Positions 1-12,719 of a stretch of 64,000 nt of DNA are shown in pieces. A program made the translations under genes and the position numbers. The notes beneath the pieces were generated by a model. That model was not told the origin of the DNA, made no database searches, and saw only the letters and a list, made by a program, of their open reading frames with translations. Positions within the stretch are counted from its first letter, which is position 1. Every line of letters starts with the position of its first letter. This stretch comes from Nissolia schottii (taxonomy: Eukaryota; Streptophyta; Magnoliopsida; Fabales; Fabaceae), in NCBI GenBank assembly GCA_003254905.1, contig QANU01020919.1:58172-122171 (forward strand). Direction: 5' to 3'.

Positions 1-1829
1 GCAATGGTCGCAGATGCCCTCTTCTCCCTCTCACCGAGAAAACACGTTGAATCACGCACGCAAACTCTCTTCAACGAAATTCATGCGGCAGTTCACATTC
101 AATGGGTGGCTCCTATCTTTCTATTGCATTGAGATAAATGCAAGATCAAACATGTTTTCATCCAACATGCTTCTAATTCTAAGGAGTAAGGATCACCCCA
201 TTACTCCTTAAAAAAACAAACTAATATTCTTCTTTTAAAAATTGATAGCCACGACACTGAATGAAGTTTTACTCTTCTTTCATTCTTTCTTTTTTGAGCC
301 ACTGAACTTGTTACAGTATTACACAGACAAAGAAGAGTCCCCCTAATGTGTTAGAGGGTGTTGGAGAGATGAAAAATACAAACAATTTGAAAAGGGGCAA
401 ATATTTGTACATGTTCATACATTTATAATACAACATATGCATTTGCTGATGCCGTGAGCCTGATCTGAGGTTCCAGCACTCGGTTGCATGTGCTCAAGCA
501 TTGGGTGTTGTGTCAAGTTTGTGTAGATCACATCAGCAGAAGACACAGCTGCATGAGGGATCAGATACATTCGAATAAAATAAAAAAAATAAAAAACATA
601 CGCACACAAAAAGAGGATAATGTTATCAAAGGATGTGTTTGTGAGTATTATTTTAGAAGGAAATGAAAGGAAAAGAGTTGGAAGGCCAAATTTAAAATTC
701 TCAAGTGCAATTAAGTCTATTAATTCCTTTTTTTTCCCTCCAAAATAAAACTCACAAACTCCCTAAAAAGGTTGAGCTCTAATTGGTTGGATTGATTTTT
801 CAAGATGAGAATATCATCTCTCAAGCTCAACCTCCACCTAGTTATAAAGTTATACTTTAAAAAAATGATCTTATCCACAGTATATTAAAGTTTTTGTTTG
901 ATGAAAATATCATTAATGTGTTTTTACCTAAAAGGTTATTTTGATTAAATGTTAAAAGTACCTTAAGACTCACTTTTATAGTGATTGACCCATTTTTATC
1001 TTTATCTAATTTAATGTACCCTTACATAGCCAAAATGTTCACATCTCAATGTCCCGAAGCACTCCAAATCGTACGCGCGCAACACTTCACCCTATGCCCC
1101 TTGCCACCTTGTGAAACATGGTGGCTACGTGGTAGCAACTCCACCCCCCATAGGCCATGTGGCCTCACGGCCAAGTCCCCTCATGCACAATTTTAGATAA
1201 TTCTTTACTTTCTTTTTTTTATTAATAAATTTTGGTTTCATTTCCATTCAGAGAATTGAGAATTCAATGACAAATTTGTTACATCCTGAATTCTTCAAAT
1301 GTGATTTTTCCCTAAATATTATTGTATATTTTACTTTCTAAATATTAGATATAAATTACATAAAAATGTTCTGCAAACATTTCAAATCCTAAATATGAAT
1401 ATCCATAAGAATGAGTCGTGATAACCATCCTTACCTCACAAATTTGCAGGCTTCTGTAATGCTGCAATTCACCATATGAAAAAGCACTACTGAGAGGGGG
1501 TAAAGGATAGAATACAAATATAAAATGGGAACAGAATAAGCCCTAACTTTAACCCATCACTTTCTAGTTTGTACATAAACTATAGGAGAAATGACCAATT
1601 AAAGTTAATAAGAAAAAAAACAACGAAGATTTACAGATGGAAATATACGCCGAAAATTCCAAAATTCCTGCATGGGTAAACCGGGACTTTACAAACTCAT
1701 GCTAAACAACTTAAGGTGAGCGGTGAAAAAGAATAGAGAGCGCTTTTATATACACTACGCTAGGCTTGAATACTTAATAATATGCAATCTGTGCTCAAAT
1801 AATCTATTCAAGTTGCATTTTTATTTTTC
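1..1829. other. Intergenic, 3' flank of WDR26-like gene
   Basis: No convincing coding region. The open frames here are short, lack family motifs and have no splice context. The stretch just right of it (from 1830) is the last exon of the minus-strand WD40 gene, so about the last 200 bases should hold its 3' UTR and polyadenylation signals. A C-rich patch near 1050-1195 stands out from the AT-rich surroundings, but I see no repeat ends or genes in it. Confidence 0.6.
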
Positions 1830-4800
1830 CTACAAGTTTGGTCCCCATATACGAATTGTATAATCATCACTTGCAGATGCTAACATTTGTGGTCTCTTAG
1901 GATTCCAGCTCACACAATTCACCGTCAAGGAGTGCCCAGATAAAACTTCAATTGGCCTGGAGTTCCGAGTGTTCCAAATGTATACCTGTGTGAGATAAAT
2001 TTTGAGATTCTTCGATTAATAGTGGTGTGAATATCACGTTGACTGATACCCGAACCAAACCAACCCCAACCCAAATATTGTTGAGTTGGTTTGGTTTGGG
2101 TTTTCTTAGTAACAACGCACAAACCCGGCCCAAACCAAAGCAAAATGTTCAGTTTGGATTTTGGATGAATTTTCCCACTGAATCCGAACCAAACTAACCC
2201 TATTTACCGCCCTATTTACAATTTCTATAACTAATTGTAGCTGCTACTAATTAGCACACCAAGAAGAGGGAATTACCTGAGAATTCTCACTTCCACTGGC
2301 AATAAACGCGCCATTCAATCCACCAAAACACGACCTTATCACATATTTGCGTTGCTTGTGGCCCATATACCTTGATGGCTTATCCCATTGTCCGGCCACA
2401 TCCCACATATGAATCTCCTGGCTGTTTAGATTGACAATGAAGGACTTGCTATCCCCAGAAACCGAAAGGGATGTGATTGGGTGCTCCTCTGAAATGACTC
2501 GTTCCGCGTTGGTTCCCATATGCAAAATCCGAATTTCTTTGTCCAAGAATATGCTGATAAGATGCTCGCCATCTGGAGTAATGGCGATATCTACAACTTT
2601 GGGCATCCTCATTCCTCTCCACGCTTTTATCTCGTTTCCGTCGCAATCCCACATGCAGATTCCCTTTTCAGGGTCGGAACTGCCACACACAAACTGCTTT
2701 GAGTTGGGAAACCAGGCACATGAGCTGACAACAAAGCCTGGATCCCCAAATGTGTGCATGCATGTACCTGTTTCAACATCCCACAGCTTCAAAACCTCTC
2801 TGTTCCCACATGTTAGCAACTTGGTGTCATCAGGACTCCACGCCACAAAAGATACAGCACATTGGTGACCACAAAGTGTATGTTTCAGTGTCAATTTCCC
2901 ATCTTCCGGCACCTGGCACAAATATTTCAAAACTTTAGAAACCAATTCGTTTCAATGCCCTCAAATTTGACATTGAGTTATAAAACTAAATCATAATACA
3001 ACTCTATATCTTTTTATCTGGCAAGTTTTATCAAATTGACATATTAGCAGGATTAATATTTGACTTAATGAATTTGAGTTGCACAGTGTATCTTAAGTTG
3101 TCAATCTTGGAAGATTCAACTTCCTTGACAGCTGAACTGTCAAACGTATTATAGTATTCTTCAAAAGTTATCAAAAACAATATCAAAGCAAGAAATTTAA
3201 CATCTTGATCCCATTAGTGGTTGATCCTACATTGCGCTAAGCGCTTGAAGCCGTGTTCAACTCCCCCTGGTGGACATAAAGTCCGGCCTTTGCATAAGCG
3301 GCCTAAAAATATGTCCAACCTGTCTATCTTTGTACCAAAAAAAAAAAAAAAGAAATTTAACATCTTAAAGACCAGATAGTTTTGGTTTAATAAGCAACTA
3401 ATCTCACAAAAACTGCCAGTTATGTTAAACTTCCTTAGACACAAGCCATTTACCTAGGAACAAAGTTGGTACAATCTATTCTAGTATTATGAATTCAATT
3501 GCCCTGACCAGCCTTGACCACTAGTAGAAAGGACAATTGACAAACTTAAAAAATCAATTCCAATTTTTGCATTGGGGCACTAATCCTGGAATCAAAAAAA
3601 TTGAAAATCTATGCTCCTATTATTTTAGAGCTCGTATACTTACAAGACTTATTTCTTCCTTCCATCCTTCATCAGTATTTATTCAATTGTTATGCAAAAA
3701 TAGACGCAGAATATAATGTCAATTACATAATACCTTCCATATGATGGCTGTATAATCATTTGATGAAGAGGCTAGATACTCTCCGTTATTAGAAAACTGA
3801 ACAAACCAAACTTCATTTCTATGTCCAGTCAATATCTGCAGCAATGGCAAAAGAATAAGTATTAATTAATAATAAATAAGAAATCTAATAGATTTGTTGA
3901 ATAAGATTTGAAAGAAAGTGATTTTAAGATGGCACTCAAAATTGAATTTTCTAGAACTGACTTTATCATACATAACACCTATCTGCTTCTCAAAAAGAAC
4001 AGAAAACAGGATTATTTTCTTTTTCTTTTTTATAAAAATCTCATCCAAACAGTCTATAAAGATTTAAGAAGTACCTTTTCATCAAAAATAAGTGAGCCTT
4101 TTCCTACTAAATGAGGACAGCTTCATGTATCAAATGATGGCATTGTATTCTACCGTAAACCCTGTCTATAGACAATATATTTAAATCTAAGTCCTTCAAT
4201 GGTTTCGTCTATAATTCTTGATTTCCCTCTATATCCAGTTATTAGGCTACCCTATATCTGATCTACTCCCCTTGTTGGGATTTCTAAATGTCTTCTTCTC
4301 ACATGATCAAACTACCTCAGGTGAGATTCATTCCACAAACACACCAACGCAGGAAAAATAGTTATTTTTTACAGTACATTCAATAGAAAAGGTTAGGGCC
4401 TGTTTAGTTTTTGTACTCATTCTGTTTTCAATTTTTAATTACAAAACTGCCACATTGTTTCATTTTGTTCGCCGTTTTTCAGATTTTGCAAAGGAAACAA
4501 TGAAAACCAAAGGAAAAAATAAAAATAAAAATTCTTGTTTTAAGTGTTTCTTAACAAAATCTTGAAAGTAAGAAACAGAATCAAAACAAGGTCACAGTTT
4601 TGCAATTAAAATTGAAAACAGGAAATGGAAATATAAATAAAACAAACCCTTATATCCAAAAAAAAATGAAGAAACACAAATATATGTTCCAAATAAATGC
4701 ATAACAAGATTTCTTGAAATGAAATATGCAAAGATCCAATAAGTTAATTAATTTCAATATGGGTTTGGGGGATGCCAAGAAATCAAATCAATTAAATTCT

Positions 4801-5543
4801 TCTACAACATCAAATAGCATTCCATACTTTTTTTATAAATCATCTTTAGAATATAACTACATAATCTTATGTGCAGTTGCTAACAGTCAGCAGAGCCAAC
4901 ACACCTGAGTTGTGGCAGTAGGAATATGATCCGCACCACAATAATGATCCTCATAAAGTGAAACTGGATTTGACGAACCATGATACAAACACGAGTCAAC
5001 CCAAGCTGTAACAGTAGTTTCAACCAAATGCTCCAACCTTCTTTCAGGTACTGTGATGGGCGGAGGGAGCAATTTCTCCAAATCCTTTAACAATTCTCTC
5101 CGTGAATCATGAACAGAATCACCATCTATCGCCATGTCCTTCAAGGAAAGCATACTATTAGCTAGACCATGAACCTTGTACCTCTCCACATGCAATGCCG
5201 AAACCCGTTTCCTCAACACATCCAAAGCTAAATTATCCTCACCATGCTTCATATACTCCATAAGACACTGTCTGAACACAAGAAACATAGCAGAATCTCT
5301 AGTTTCACCCATCACATCACTCATGGAATTAAGAAAATTAATGCAACCATCCCAATTTCCACTCATTACATGTGACTCGAGCAACTGAAACTCCGCAGAC
5401 TTGTAGGAAACACCAGATTCCAATTCCAAACAGGACGCAGACTTCGCATACCCTAATGAATACAGGCACTGAACTATGATCCTCACAAATTCATGCTTCT
5501 TAATCAACCATTTTGAGCCAAGCACCTCACAGGGGTTTTCCAT
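1830..5543 (-). CDS. WDR26: WD repeat-containing protein 26 homolog (LisH-CTLH-WD40)
   Basis: Four coding exons on the minus strand: 5543-4905, 3835-3734, 2912-2277 and 1985-1830 (TAG stop). All junctions are GT-AG and all introns are phase 0, giving 510 aa. Residues about 15-110 form a LisH plus CTLH module ([17 protein letters not shown], then [15 protein letters not shown]). From about residue 214 come WD40 repeats, seen as GH...W/D blocks such as [28 protein letters not shown] and [14 protein letters not shown], ending [12 protein letters not shown]. In the known family WDR26/Gid7 is a scaffold or substrate-handling subunit of the CTLH E3 ubiquitin ligase, in nucleus and cytoplasm, and plant copies are linked to stress and hormone responses. 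I chose the ATG at 5541-5543; an open frame extends four codons further but begins with TTG. The intron between exons 2 and 3 carries a SINE and the first intron a MITE. The family call is strong; the exact ligand is unknown. Confidence 0.93.
2040..2125. repeat. Short imperfect inverted repeat in the last WDR26 intron
   Basis: Intron 3 of the WD40 gene contains a run rich in ACCAAACCAACCC followed at once by its rough complement (GTTGGTTTGGTTTGGGT). A hairpin could form in the RNA. Its origin is not clear; it may be the remains of a small foldback transposon. Confidence 0.5.
3190..3366 (+). mobile_element. SINE with 17-bp target site duplication and poly(A) tail
   Basis: A 143-bp body (3207-3349) is flanked by perfect 17-bp direct repeats AAGAAATTTAACATCTT at 3190-3206 and 3350-3366. 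It ends in about 14-15 A. Inside are a tRNA-like A-box region (ATTAGTGGTTGAT) and a B-box match GTTCAACTCC, as expected for an RNA polymerase III-transcribed SINE copied by target-primed reverse transcription. It lies on the plus strand inside the second intron of the minus-strand WDR26 gene, so it is antisense to the host transcript. The intact duplication suggests a fairly recent insertion. The SINE family was not identified. Confidence 0.82.
4393..4652. mobile_element. Tourist-like (PIF/Harbinger) MITE, copy 1
   Basis: A 254-bp element (4396-4649) with terminal inverted repeats starting GGGCCTGTTTAGTTTT and ending in the approximate complement (AAATAAAACAAACCC). It is flanked by the 3-bp target duplication TTA on both sides, the hallmark of PIF/Harbinger transposition. 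The inner arms are also complementary (AAAACTGCCACATTGTTTC against CACAGTTTTGCAATT). It sits in the first intron of the WDR26 gene. It shares its terminal and internal sequence (TTGTTTTAAGTGT) with the copy at 14251-14516. No coding capacity. Confidence 0.78.
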
Positions 5544-5559
5544 CACAAGAAACAAATTT

Positions 5560-6360
5560 TACACTCAGAAGAAGCCAGGTTCATTCAGCTCCAACCCAGA
5601 AAGAACACAACTTCTCCCGAAATGTTAAACAACTAAATAATGAATACAGACACTGAATTATGATCCACACAAATTCATGCTTCTTAATCAACCCTTTTGA
5701 GCCAATCACCTCACAAGGATTCTCCAATACAAGATACAACTTCTGCATAAAAGGAAGCCAAGTTCACTCAATTTCAACACAACTATCTCGAAGCTTAACA
5801 GAAAACAACCTTAGGCATGTTTGGAAAGAAATAATAAGAAGATATAATCATTTTTTTCCCTGCAAGAGCTGTCTCTGTAAGCCTTAAAATGCACTAATCC
5901 AAACACAAGGAGACACCAGATTCCGTAAAGGGCCAGCATGTGATAAAGGGAATAACGGTTATTCAAAAAATTCCAAATAGTGGAGAATCATGTAATCACG
6001 AATCAGTGAATCTATGTTAAGAAACAAAATTGAAAAATAAAATTGAAACGATGAAAGTAAACCGTGTTATATGAAAGGGGGGATTTCGGGAACTAACAGT
6101 AGCAGGTGAAAAATGCGCAGAAGCAGGAGTTAGCAGTGGAGGCACAGAGCGGTGTTGAAGAAGAGAAGAGTTGGAGGGATAAGCATGGAGAGAAGGAAAG
6201 AGGAGAGAGAGAGGAAATGGGATGATGGATGGAAGATGGATCGGAGAGATCAGACGGCGTCGTTTCTTACACTGATTCTTTTCTTTTACTACTCTCACTT
6301 TGGAAATAACATGCGTCCAGGATCAAAGTGGGACAAAAACCGGAGCAAATTTGAAAAATA
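5560..6360 (-). promoter_or_regulatory. 5' leader/promoter region of WDR26 gene with a duplicated start segment
   Basis: Upstream of the WD40 gene (reading leftwards). 5640-5790 is a diverged direct duplicate of 5450-5600, the stretch covering the translation start. In the upstream copy the ATG-GAA-AAC start context has become TTG-GAG-AAT, so it no longer provides a start. Further up, 6110-6250 is CT-rich on the minus strand, typical of a plant 5' UTR, and probably holds the first non-coding exon, but its splice sites could not be fixed. No clear TATA box was assigned. Confidence 0.5.
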
Positions 6361-8600
6361 AAATCTAAAATTGTGTTTATTTTAAGATAATTGTTTAACC
6401 AAAAGCCTGTTTGATATGTTGGATTAAATTAGATTTGATAAGTTTATTGAGTCTGTTATCGTTTTAGCTGATGTTTGGCGTGTAACATTTCATTCTTTAT
6501 TGAACATTAACATTTTATTTTCTATTATTCAGTAATTAACTATTTAATTATTAATTAGGCATAATCTTAAATCCTACATTCATATTTATTTATTAAATAA
6601 TAATATTCCTATACTCAAGTCGATTCCAAAATCTCTATCGATTCGTTAATCAGAGTTATGATTTTTAAACTAGTTTCAGACCTGCTAGTCTATGTAGCTC
6701 ACTTTATTCTGTTTGAAGTTTCTAGAGATCATTAGGGGCCCACTTTCTAAATATTTTAAAATAATTTCTTGTTTTTAGTTATAGTACTATATTAAATAGT
6801 AAAATTGTTGTATTTTATTTTTACGGACGCGTCATATTTTAGACCAAACCAACTTATCAGCCTATGAATGACGCAACATCCCCCATAATTTCCAATTAGT
6901 CTCATTATTTTAATTCATTTGTCCATTTAAGCTAGAAGTTACAAAGAAAGTCAAAAGCCAAAGCTCACCTTCTTCCTTAAGGAAAAAAAAAAAAAAACAA
7001 AGACTCATTCTCCATTTTTTTTCTCCAAATCTCACTTTGACACTCTACAACTCCCACACACCTCCATAATCTCATCCAAACCTCATATTTTGTTTACAAA
7101 AATTATAGTTTTCATCCTCTTCTATCACAATCTCTTGTTGATTTGTGAATAAGTAGGTTTTCTATGCACATGTGTGCAGATTTTTCTATCACGTTTATGT
7201 TTAATTCTATATTTTATTCCTCTTGTAATGTTTCCCATGAAATGATAGTTCTTTGGTTGTGTTATTGTGACAAAATATGAGTTTTGGAAGGTTTTTGTGT
7301 AAGACTATTAACGTACAATGAGTTCTTATGATAATGTTGTGATCACCATGAGTTTCTTTTCAAAAAAAATAATTTTCCTCACTAAAAGTTCCTTGGGCCA
7401 GATTCATCCCTATGCTTTCTTAGAGTTTTCAATGTTTTGTTTCAATTCTATCATTGTTTTTCTATTTCTTTTATCTTCCAAAGGAGTTTTGTGAAAATGA
7501 TTTTGAGTTTACACAAGAGTTTCAATGATATGAGAAACTCTTTTCATGGTTTCAGTCTCAATGCCTATTTTATGTCTAAAATTGTGTTTATGAACATTCA
7601 AGATGTTCTTATGATCCATGGTGATTCCTTGAGTGACAATGATATGAGTCTTAAGGACACCAAGAGGTGAAGAATTGATTTTCTCTTCTTGATGTTGCCA
7701 CGGCCTTAGTGCCTATTTTAGAACTTGGAATTTTATTTTATGACTTTGTTATTAATCTAATGATCTTTTGTGATTTTAGAAATGTGTTTGCAAAATTGGT
7801 GATAATCCGATGATCTAGGATGATTCCGGTTGTGAACAATGATATGGGTTCTAGGATAATCCAAGGAGAGGATGTGTGGGTGTTTTTATTCCTCTCATGG
7901 CTCAGCCATGATATGTTTTGTACACAATGATTTTATAATTTAGTTTTTACCAAAGTTTATGTGATCAACGATTAATCCTAATGCAACTTGTGTTATGAGT
8001 TGTGGGAGAAATCAAAAGTGATAAACAAGTGTTTTTCCTTTGATGTGCATCTCGACCTCCTATGGTTTTTAGTGTGTAGATTTTTTATGTTTTCAAAAGT
8101 GTTAGTGTTTTTGAAATCTTTGAAAAATCTGAGCTTAGGTCTATTAAGGAACTTTTTGATAAAAAAATAATACTATGAGCTTGATAGAGGGATTTTATCC
8201 CATATTTTTATACTCTATAATCGAACATTGCATCCTAAAAATGTGTGATTTTAATGCTTAATTAATATACTTTACACATTATCCTCTTTTAGGAGAAATT
8301 GAGAAAAATGCAATTTAATGCACAATTTTTTATCTTAGAAATCAATTTGTAGGTTTTTTTTTATTCCCTTTTAGTTTTCTATTGCAGAAAAATAAATTGC
8401 CAAAAGGATTAATGAAGATTTGAAGGAGATTGGATACGATACAAATTTTAAAGTAGAGATTTGAAGAGAAGATTTGGATCATAAAATACAAGTTTGAATT
8501 CAAATTCAAAAAGATTTGGTTGAAGATTTGCTGAGGATTTTTTAACATTGACTTTGTCACGGATTTTTCGCCGGGATGGAGGTTGAACCTCGATTTGACT
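6361..8600. repeat. Gene-poor spacer with a diverged direct repeat of about 200 bp
   Basis: No coding region is supported. Two stretches resemble each other: near 7560-7680 (ATGCCTATTTTATG..., then ...GTGACAATGATATGAG) and 7705-7880 (GTGCCTATTTTAGA..., then ...GTGAACAATGATATGGG). This is an old, decayed direct repeat of about 200 bp period. An A tract near 6982 and pyrimidine-rich bases at 7010-7140 resemble a plant promoter or leader, but no matching reading frame follows. Confidence 0.4.
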
Positions 8601-10128
8601 TCAACTATAAAGTTGTAAATCTATCTTTTAGCTTTAATTGAAAACTTGAATCACCACAATCCGATATCTATAGCCAAAGTTATCACCATTTTACCAATTG
8701 TTGTGCTAAAAGTGCGGGACTTTCACTCACTTTAGGCTCATCCTCCATAAATAGACATTCTCTCTCAATACTTTCAAAAAAAGAATACTCAACCTTCACT
8801 TTTATTTTCTGCACTTTTCCCCTTTAGGTTTACGTTAGTAGTGCTTAGTTATTAGTTCTTCAAGGATTGTTGGAGCGCTCGCATTAACAACGTAAGTTCC
8901 TAATTATTTGCGAAGTTCTTCAATTATTTTATTCAGGTTTTTTAATTTTAATTTTCTTTTATTTTTTACTCTCTTCTTGTCTTTATTTTATGCATTTGAA
9001 TCATCAATCCATGGAGGAGGAGTAGTTCTATAATATATTGCATGGGTTAACTCTATATTAGGATTTAATTGGAGATTTTTGTGATTAATGTTTATTCATG
9101 ATTTGTTCTGCCCCTAATTAGTAATATAGCGATTGCATGTTATTGGTTAGGGTTGATTCTAGGTTGATAGATCTTGACCATCATAGGATTTATTGATTTA
9201 GGATTTGTGAACTTTTTGGGAGACTAATTAAATCTAATTAGGTTGTGCAATTGATGCTTAGGGGATTGACGATCGTAGTTTCTTAAGTGAATTGCATATT
9301 AGTTAGAGATTTTAACTAACAACAACATTCCCTTTATGAATAATTAATTTAGAAATCGATGACGATAAATCCTTGAATCTAGAAAAGTCGTATATAGGAT
9401 ATTGCCTTTAACTATTGTTGATTTACCTTTGCTTTAATTCCCTTTTAAATCAATTCAAACCCCCATTAATTGTGCTTGGAATTGGCTTGTAAATTGCTTC
9501 CTTAAAGACGGCCTAGGTTAGCCCCTATACTACATTTTTGGAGTTTACTTAGTTTTATAAATTATTATTTGACCACACATTAAAATAACGACGTTTTAGT
9601 GTGTGTCAGGGTCCTTATGTAGGGTCAAGGTTTCAATCTTGAGTATGCATATGGCTAAGGTTAGATTTTTCATGAAAAGTATTTATGTTTCCTTGTGGTA
9701 AAGTGATTTGGAAAGGTTTCCTTCCGCCGATAAGGTGTAGCACTAGGGTTGCTCTCCGTTGAGGCGTCAATTGTCAAACATGTGTCTCTTGGGTTTTCTC
9801 AAAAGAATTCTTAAGTTATAGCATGGATGTATTGTAAGTATGGTTCAAGTTGTGTTTGCTAGTATGCAGAAAATAAAATGATTTCATTCATGTAGGGAGT
9901 GTTTACATTTGAAAGCAATATGTATGTTCATTCTATGGCTATGTTTATGATTATGCTTATGCTTATGCGTATATTATGATTATGCTTATGCGTACATCTA
10001 TGTTATTGTTTATGATCATCTTAATATTTATCGTAGTGTTTAAAGTTATGCATTGAAAAACAAGTTGAATGATGTGGAGACTACAAGCATGTATAAAGAA
10101 TGATAACACTGATGTGATTTCCTCTCAC
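8601..10128. other. Gene-free stretch with a short TTATGC minisatellite
   Basis: Nothing coding is recognisable. At about 9935-10000 a hexamer-based repeat occurs (variants of TTATGC and ATTATGCTTATGCGTA, about nine units). The rest looks like old transposon sequence (mixed composition, pieces such as TAGGGTCAAGG), but no termini or domains could be identified. Confidence 0.4.
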
Positions 10129-10129
10129 G

Positions 10130-10740
10130 ATTTTAGCAATCTCAAGGTGTAAAGAGCAACACCAAGATCGTAGGAGAGTTCAACCACAATCACCATTTTT
10201 AGAAATTTCACCATTCAAAAGAACTTTGAAGTTTCAGCGATAAGTGTGGACATCAATCAGTGAAGTGTGAAGAATTGAGATGAGAAAACTATGATGGCGG
10301 AAGCGTAATGGTGGTGAAGGTTTGCGAGTGATACCATATTATAATCCGTGAGAAACTAGAATGCAACCATGCTTGGAGCAACAGCATCGATGTGATGCAC
10401 CATATAGTGAAACATAGAAGAAAGCAACCAGAGAAAAACAAAGAGAAAGAGAGTGAATGAAGTCTATGGAATTATTATTATCAATCATACTTGCTTTGAT
10501 CAACCAAGCAGTATATATACAAGTCAATGTTTGTTAGGGGATTAATTTGTCTATAACAGAATTTGTTGCCTCTAATAACTAACTCAACTAGCTTGTACAT
10601 CAAGTAACAGAATTGGCTATATTTTACTGGCTTGTGCAGCAAGTAAATTTGTTTAGCCATTATCCTTCGGTAATAATCTAAAAAAACGGTTTCAGACATA
10701 ATTAAGTTTCTAATTGGTATATTTAATTTCTTGCCTAAGT
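10130..10740 (-). mobile_element. Putative Ty1/copia LTR remnant with primer-binding site
   Basis: Read on the minus strand, the stretch ends in TGGTATCA (complement of 10329-10336), the start of the primer-binding site complementary to the 3' end of initiator tRNA-Met used by plant copia elements. Upstream in that orientation (10340 to about 10700) is LTR-like sequence with a TATATATAC promoter-like motif at 10510-10520 and a CTTTCTCTTTG leader. Downstream (10330 to 10130) is a short piece of internal sequence with no open frame. LTR ends and target duplication were not resolved, so this is a truncated or nearly solo element. Confidence 0.5.
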
Positions 10741-11940
10741 ATATTTCACAAAATTCAGAATAACTTAATTTTTAATTAAATAACTTAATATATTATCAAA
10801 TTTTTAATAAAATAAATAAATTTGATGCCTTAATATTATGAAATCAACGTATTTTGATATATAAATTATGATTCCAGTAAATAAATATCACAATATATAT
10901 ATTTATATTTTATCAATATTATTGTAAACCATTTTTTATTATACTCTTCATGATTCTTATTTATTATATTATATATCTTGCCTTATTATTTCATTATTTA
11001 TGTTATTATAAAAGAATTTATCTAATATATCCAATTTTTCTCCACTTTCCCCGTAGAGGGTGAAAAAATAATAAAATTTTGACAGAAAATTCTATTTAGT
11101 CGTTCTTTATTAATTTTTGAGGAGGAAAAAATGATATCTCATTATTTGAAGATGGCATGTTAATCCTTCACCATTTACAAAAGTGGACAAGTTAATCCTT
11201 CTGTTATTCCACCTTTTTTAAACTAAACGAATTCGTACAAGTGAACTGTTAATCTCTTAAATTAATCCATTATTTCTATTGTGTACAAAAATGACAACAT
11301 TTTGAGCGTTTCACACTTACCATGAAAATGATGTCATCCAATAAGTTAGGATGTCTAATTTTACCTTATTGAACAACGTTTTTTTTTTTTCTGAGGCGGG
11401 AGAAAAAATTGCCCGACATTACTATGTCAAGGATTAAGAATTATGCATTAAAAAATACATTAGCAATGATTATGTCAATGCGTATCACTTTTCTATTTTA
11501 AATAATAATTTGATACTTTATATTAAAACAAAAGTATTTACTTTATGCTATTATACTCCTTAACTAAATAAATATTTCTAATTTTTGTGATCAAAGTTAA
11601 AATTTGTTAAGTTCGTACATTGCAAGAGTTAAAAAACACTAGTAAAGATAATTTTATAAAGTACCCTAAATTTCTCTAACATTAAGACATTTTTAATTAT
11701 TATTATTTTTAAATTTATGTGCATATATAAAAATATAAATAAACACATCAAACATTTAATCACATTTAAAAATACATTTAACTGCATTTATAAAGTGTGA
11801 TTAAACATAATAAAAATAACTTGAATCGCGTTAAAAAATGACAGAAATTAATTTGTACATAATTTTTTATTAAGAACCAAATTAGCCTATCAAGAATTTG
11901 ACAGAGAACAAATTACACATTTTACTCCTTTATTTGAAAA
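10741..11940. other. AT-rich spacer
   Basis: Very AT-rich sequence with no gene-like open frame and no repeat ends that I could define. A T-run at 11381-11390 is the only simple-sequence feature. Confidence 0.5.
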
Positions 11941-11944
11941 GCTA

Positions 11945-12124
11945 TGAAATAATATGAAAAATGACATGAAGACCTAACTTATTAACTTACAAATCAAATT
12001 ATCGACTCTTATGAATGACACTTGACATTTTTTTCCCTATTTTTATCCCTAAAAATGTCAAGTGACATTTATAAAAGTATATAAGTTAATTTGTTAGGTC
12101 TTTCAAATATTGCTCAAATAATAT
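11945..12124. mobile_element. Foldback MITE, family A copy 1
   Basis: About 178 bp folding on itself: the left arm (AATGACATGAAGACCTAACTT ... ATGAATGACACTTGACATTT) is mirrored by the right arm (AAATGTCAAGTGACATTTAT ... TTAGGTCTTTCAAATATTGCTC). The outer terminus, read inward from the right, is TTGAGCAATATTTGAAAGACC. A relative with the same terminus lies at 39458-39636. The superfamily is not assigned because the target duplication could not be read reliably in AT-rich flanks. Confidence 0.6.
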
Positions 12125-12142
12125 ATATACATATATATATAT

Positions 12143-12600
12143 GGAATAATTCTAGTGAGAGGAGTTGTTATATATGAGAGTGTGAGAAATGATTCTTGAC
12201 CATTGAATTTTTTTGAATGATCATGATTGAAAGTTGCGAAAATATCACATAATTACTTTAAAAATTACATGACTTTTATGTTATAATCTTGACTATTTAT
12301 GAAAGATCTAATAGTAATAAGCATGATTCACTTCTCGTCTCGCACTCTCTTATGTAACCAGTCCTTTCATTGGGATGACTCTAGTGAGATGAATGATTAT
12401 ATAAAAGAATAAAAGTAATAAATCTTAACCATTGAAATTTATATGGTTAATATTAAAAGTTATAAATATGTCACATGATTATTTAAAAAATTACATAACT
12501 TTCATATTTTAATCTTGACAATTTAAATAAGATCCAATAATCAAAATTTATTACTCTCCCTCTCATTCTCTCGTATAATTACTCTTCTCATTAAAATATC
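12143..12600. mobile_element. Two head-to-tail copies of a foldback MITE (family B)
   Basis: Two diverged units of about 228 bp each, 12143-12370 and 12371-12600, both beginning with a TCTAGTGAGA motif and sharing CTTGACCATTGAA / CTTAACCATTGAA, then AAAAATTACAT-A-CTTT and AATCTTGAC. Within the first unit the left end (TTATATATGAGAGTGTGAGA) is complementary to the right end (TCTCGCACTCTCTTATGTAA), so each unit is a hairpin. The head-to-tail arrangement suggests either a tandem duplication or insertion of one copy beside another. Confidence 0.6.
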
Positions 12601-12719
12601 TCCCTCTCATTTTAGTCATCCCCACTCTGTCTATGTTAAGTCAACTTGAATGATGTTTTTCTCTTTATTTTTAAATTTAAACAGGTCAGCGTGACTATCG
12701 TTAAATTTATTACACCATT

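Noticed and set aside
6017-6298. A 93-codon minus-strand frame beginning MRVVKEKNQ upstream of the WDR26 gene
   Set aside because: It is CT-rich leader-like sequence coding a Ser/Pro/Leu string; no family match, and it fits a 5' UTR better.
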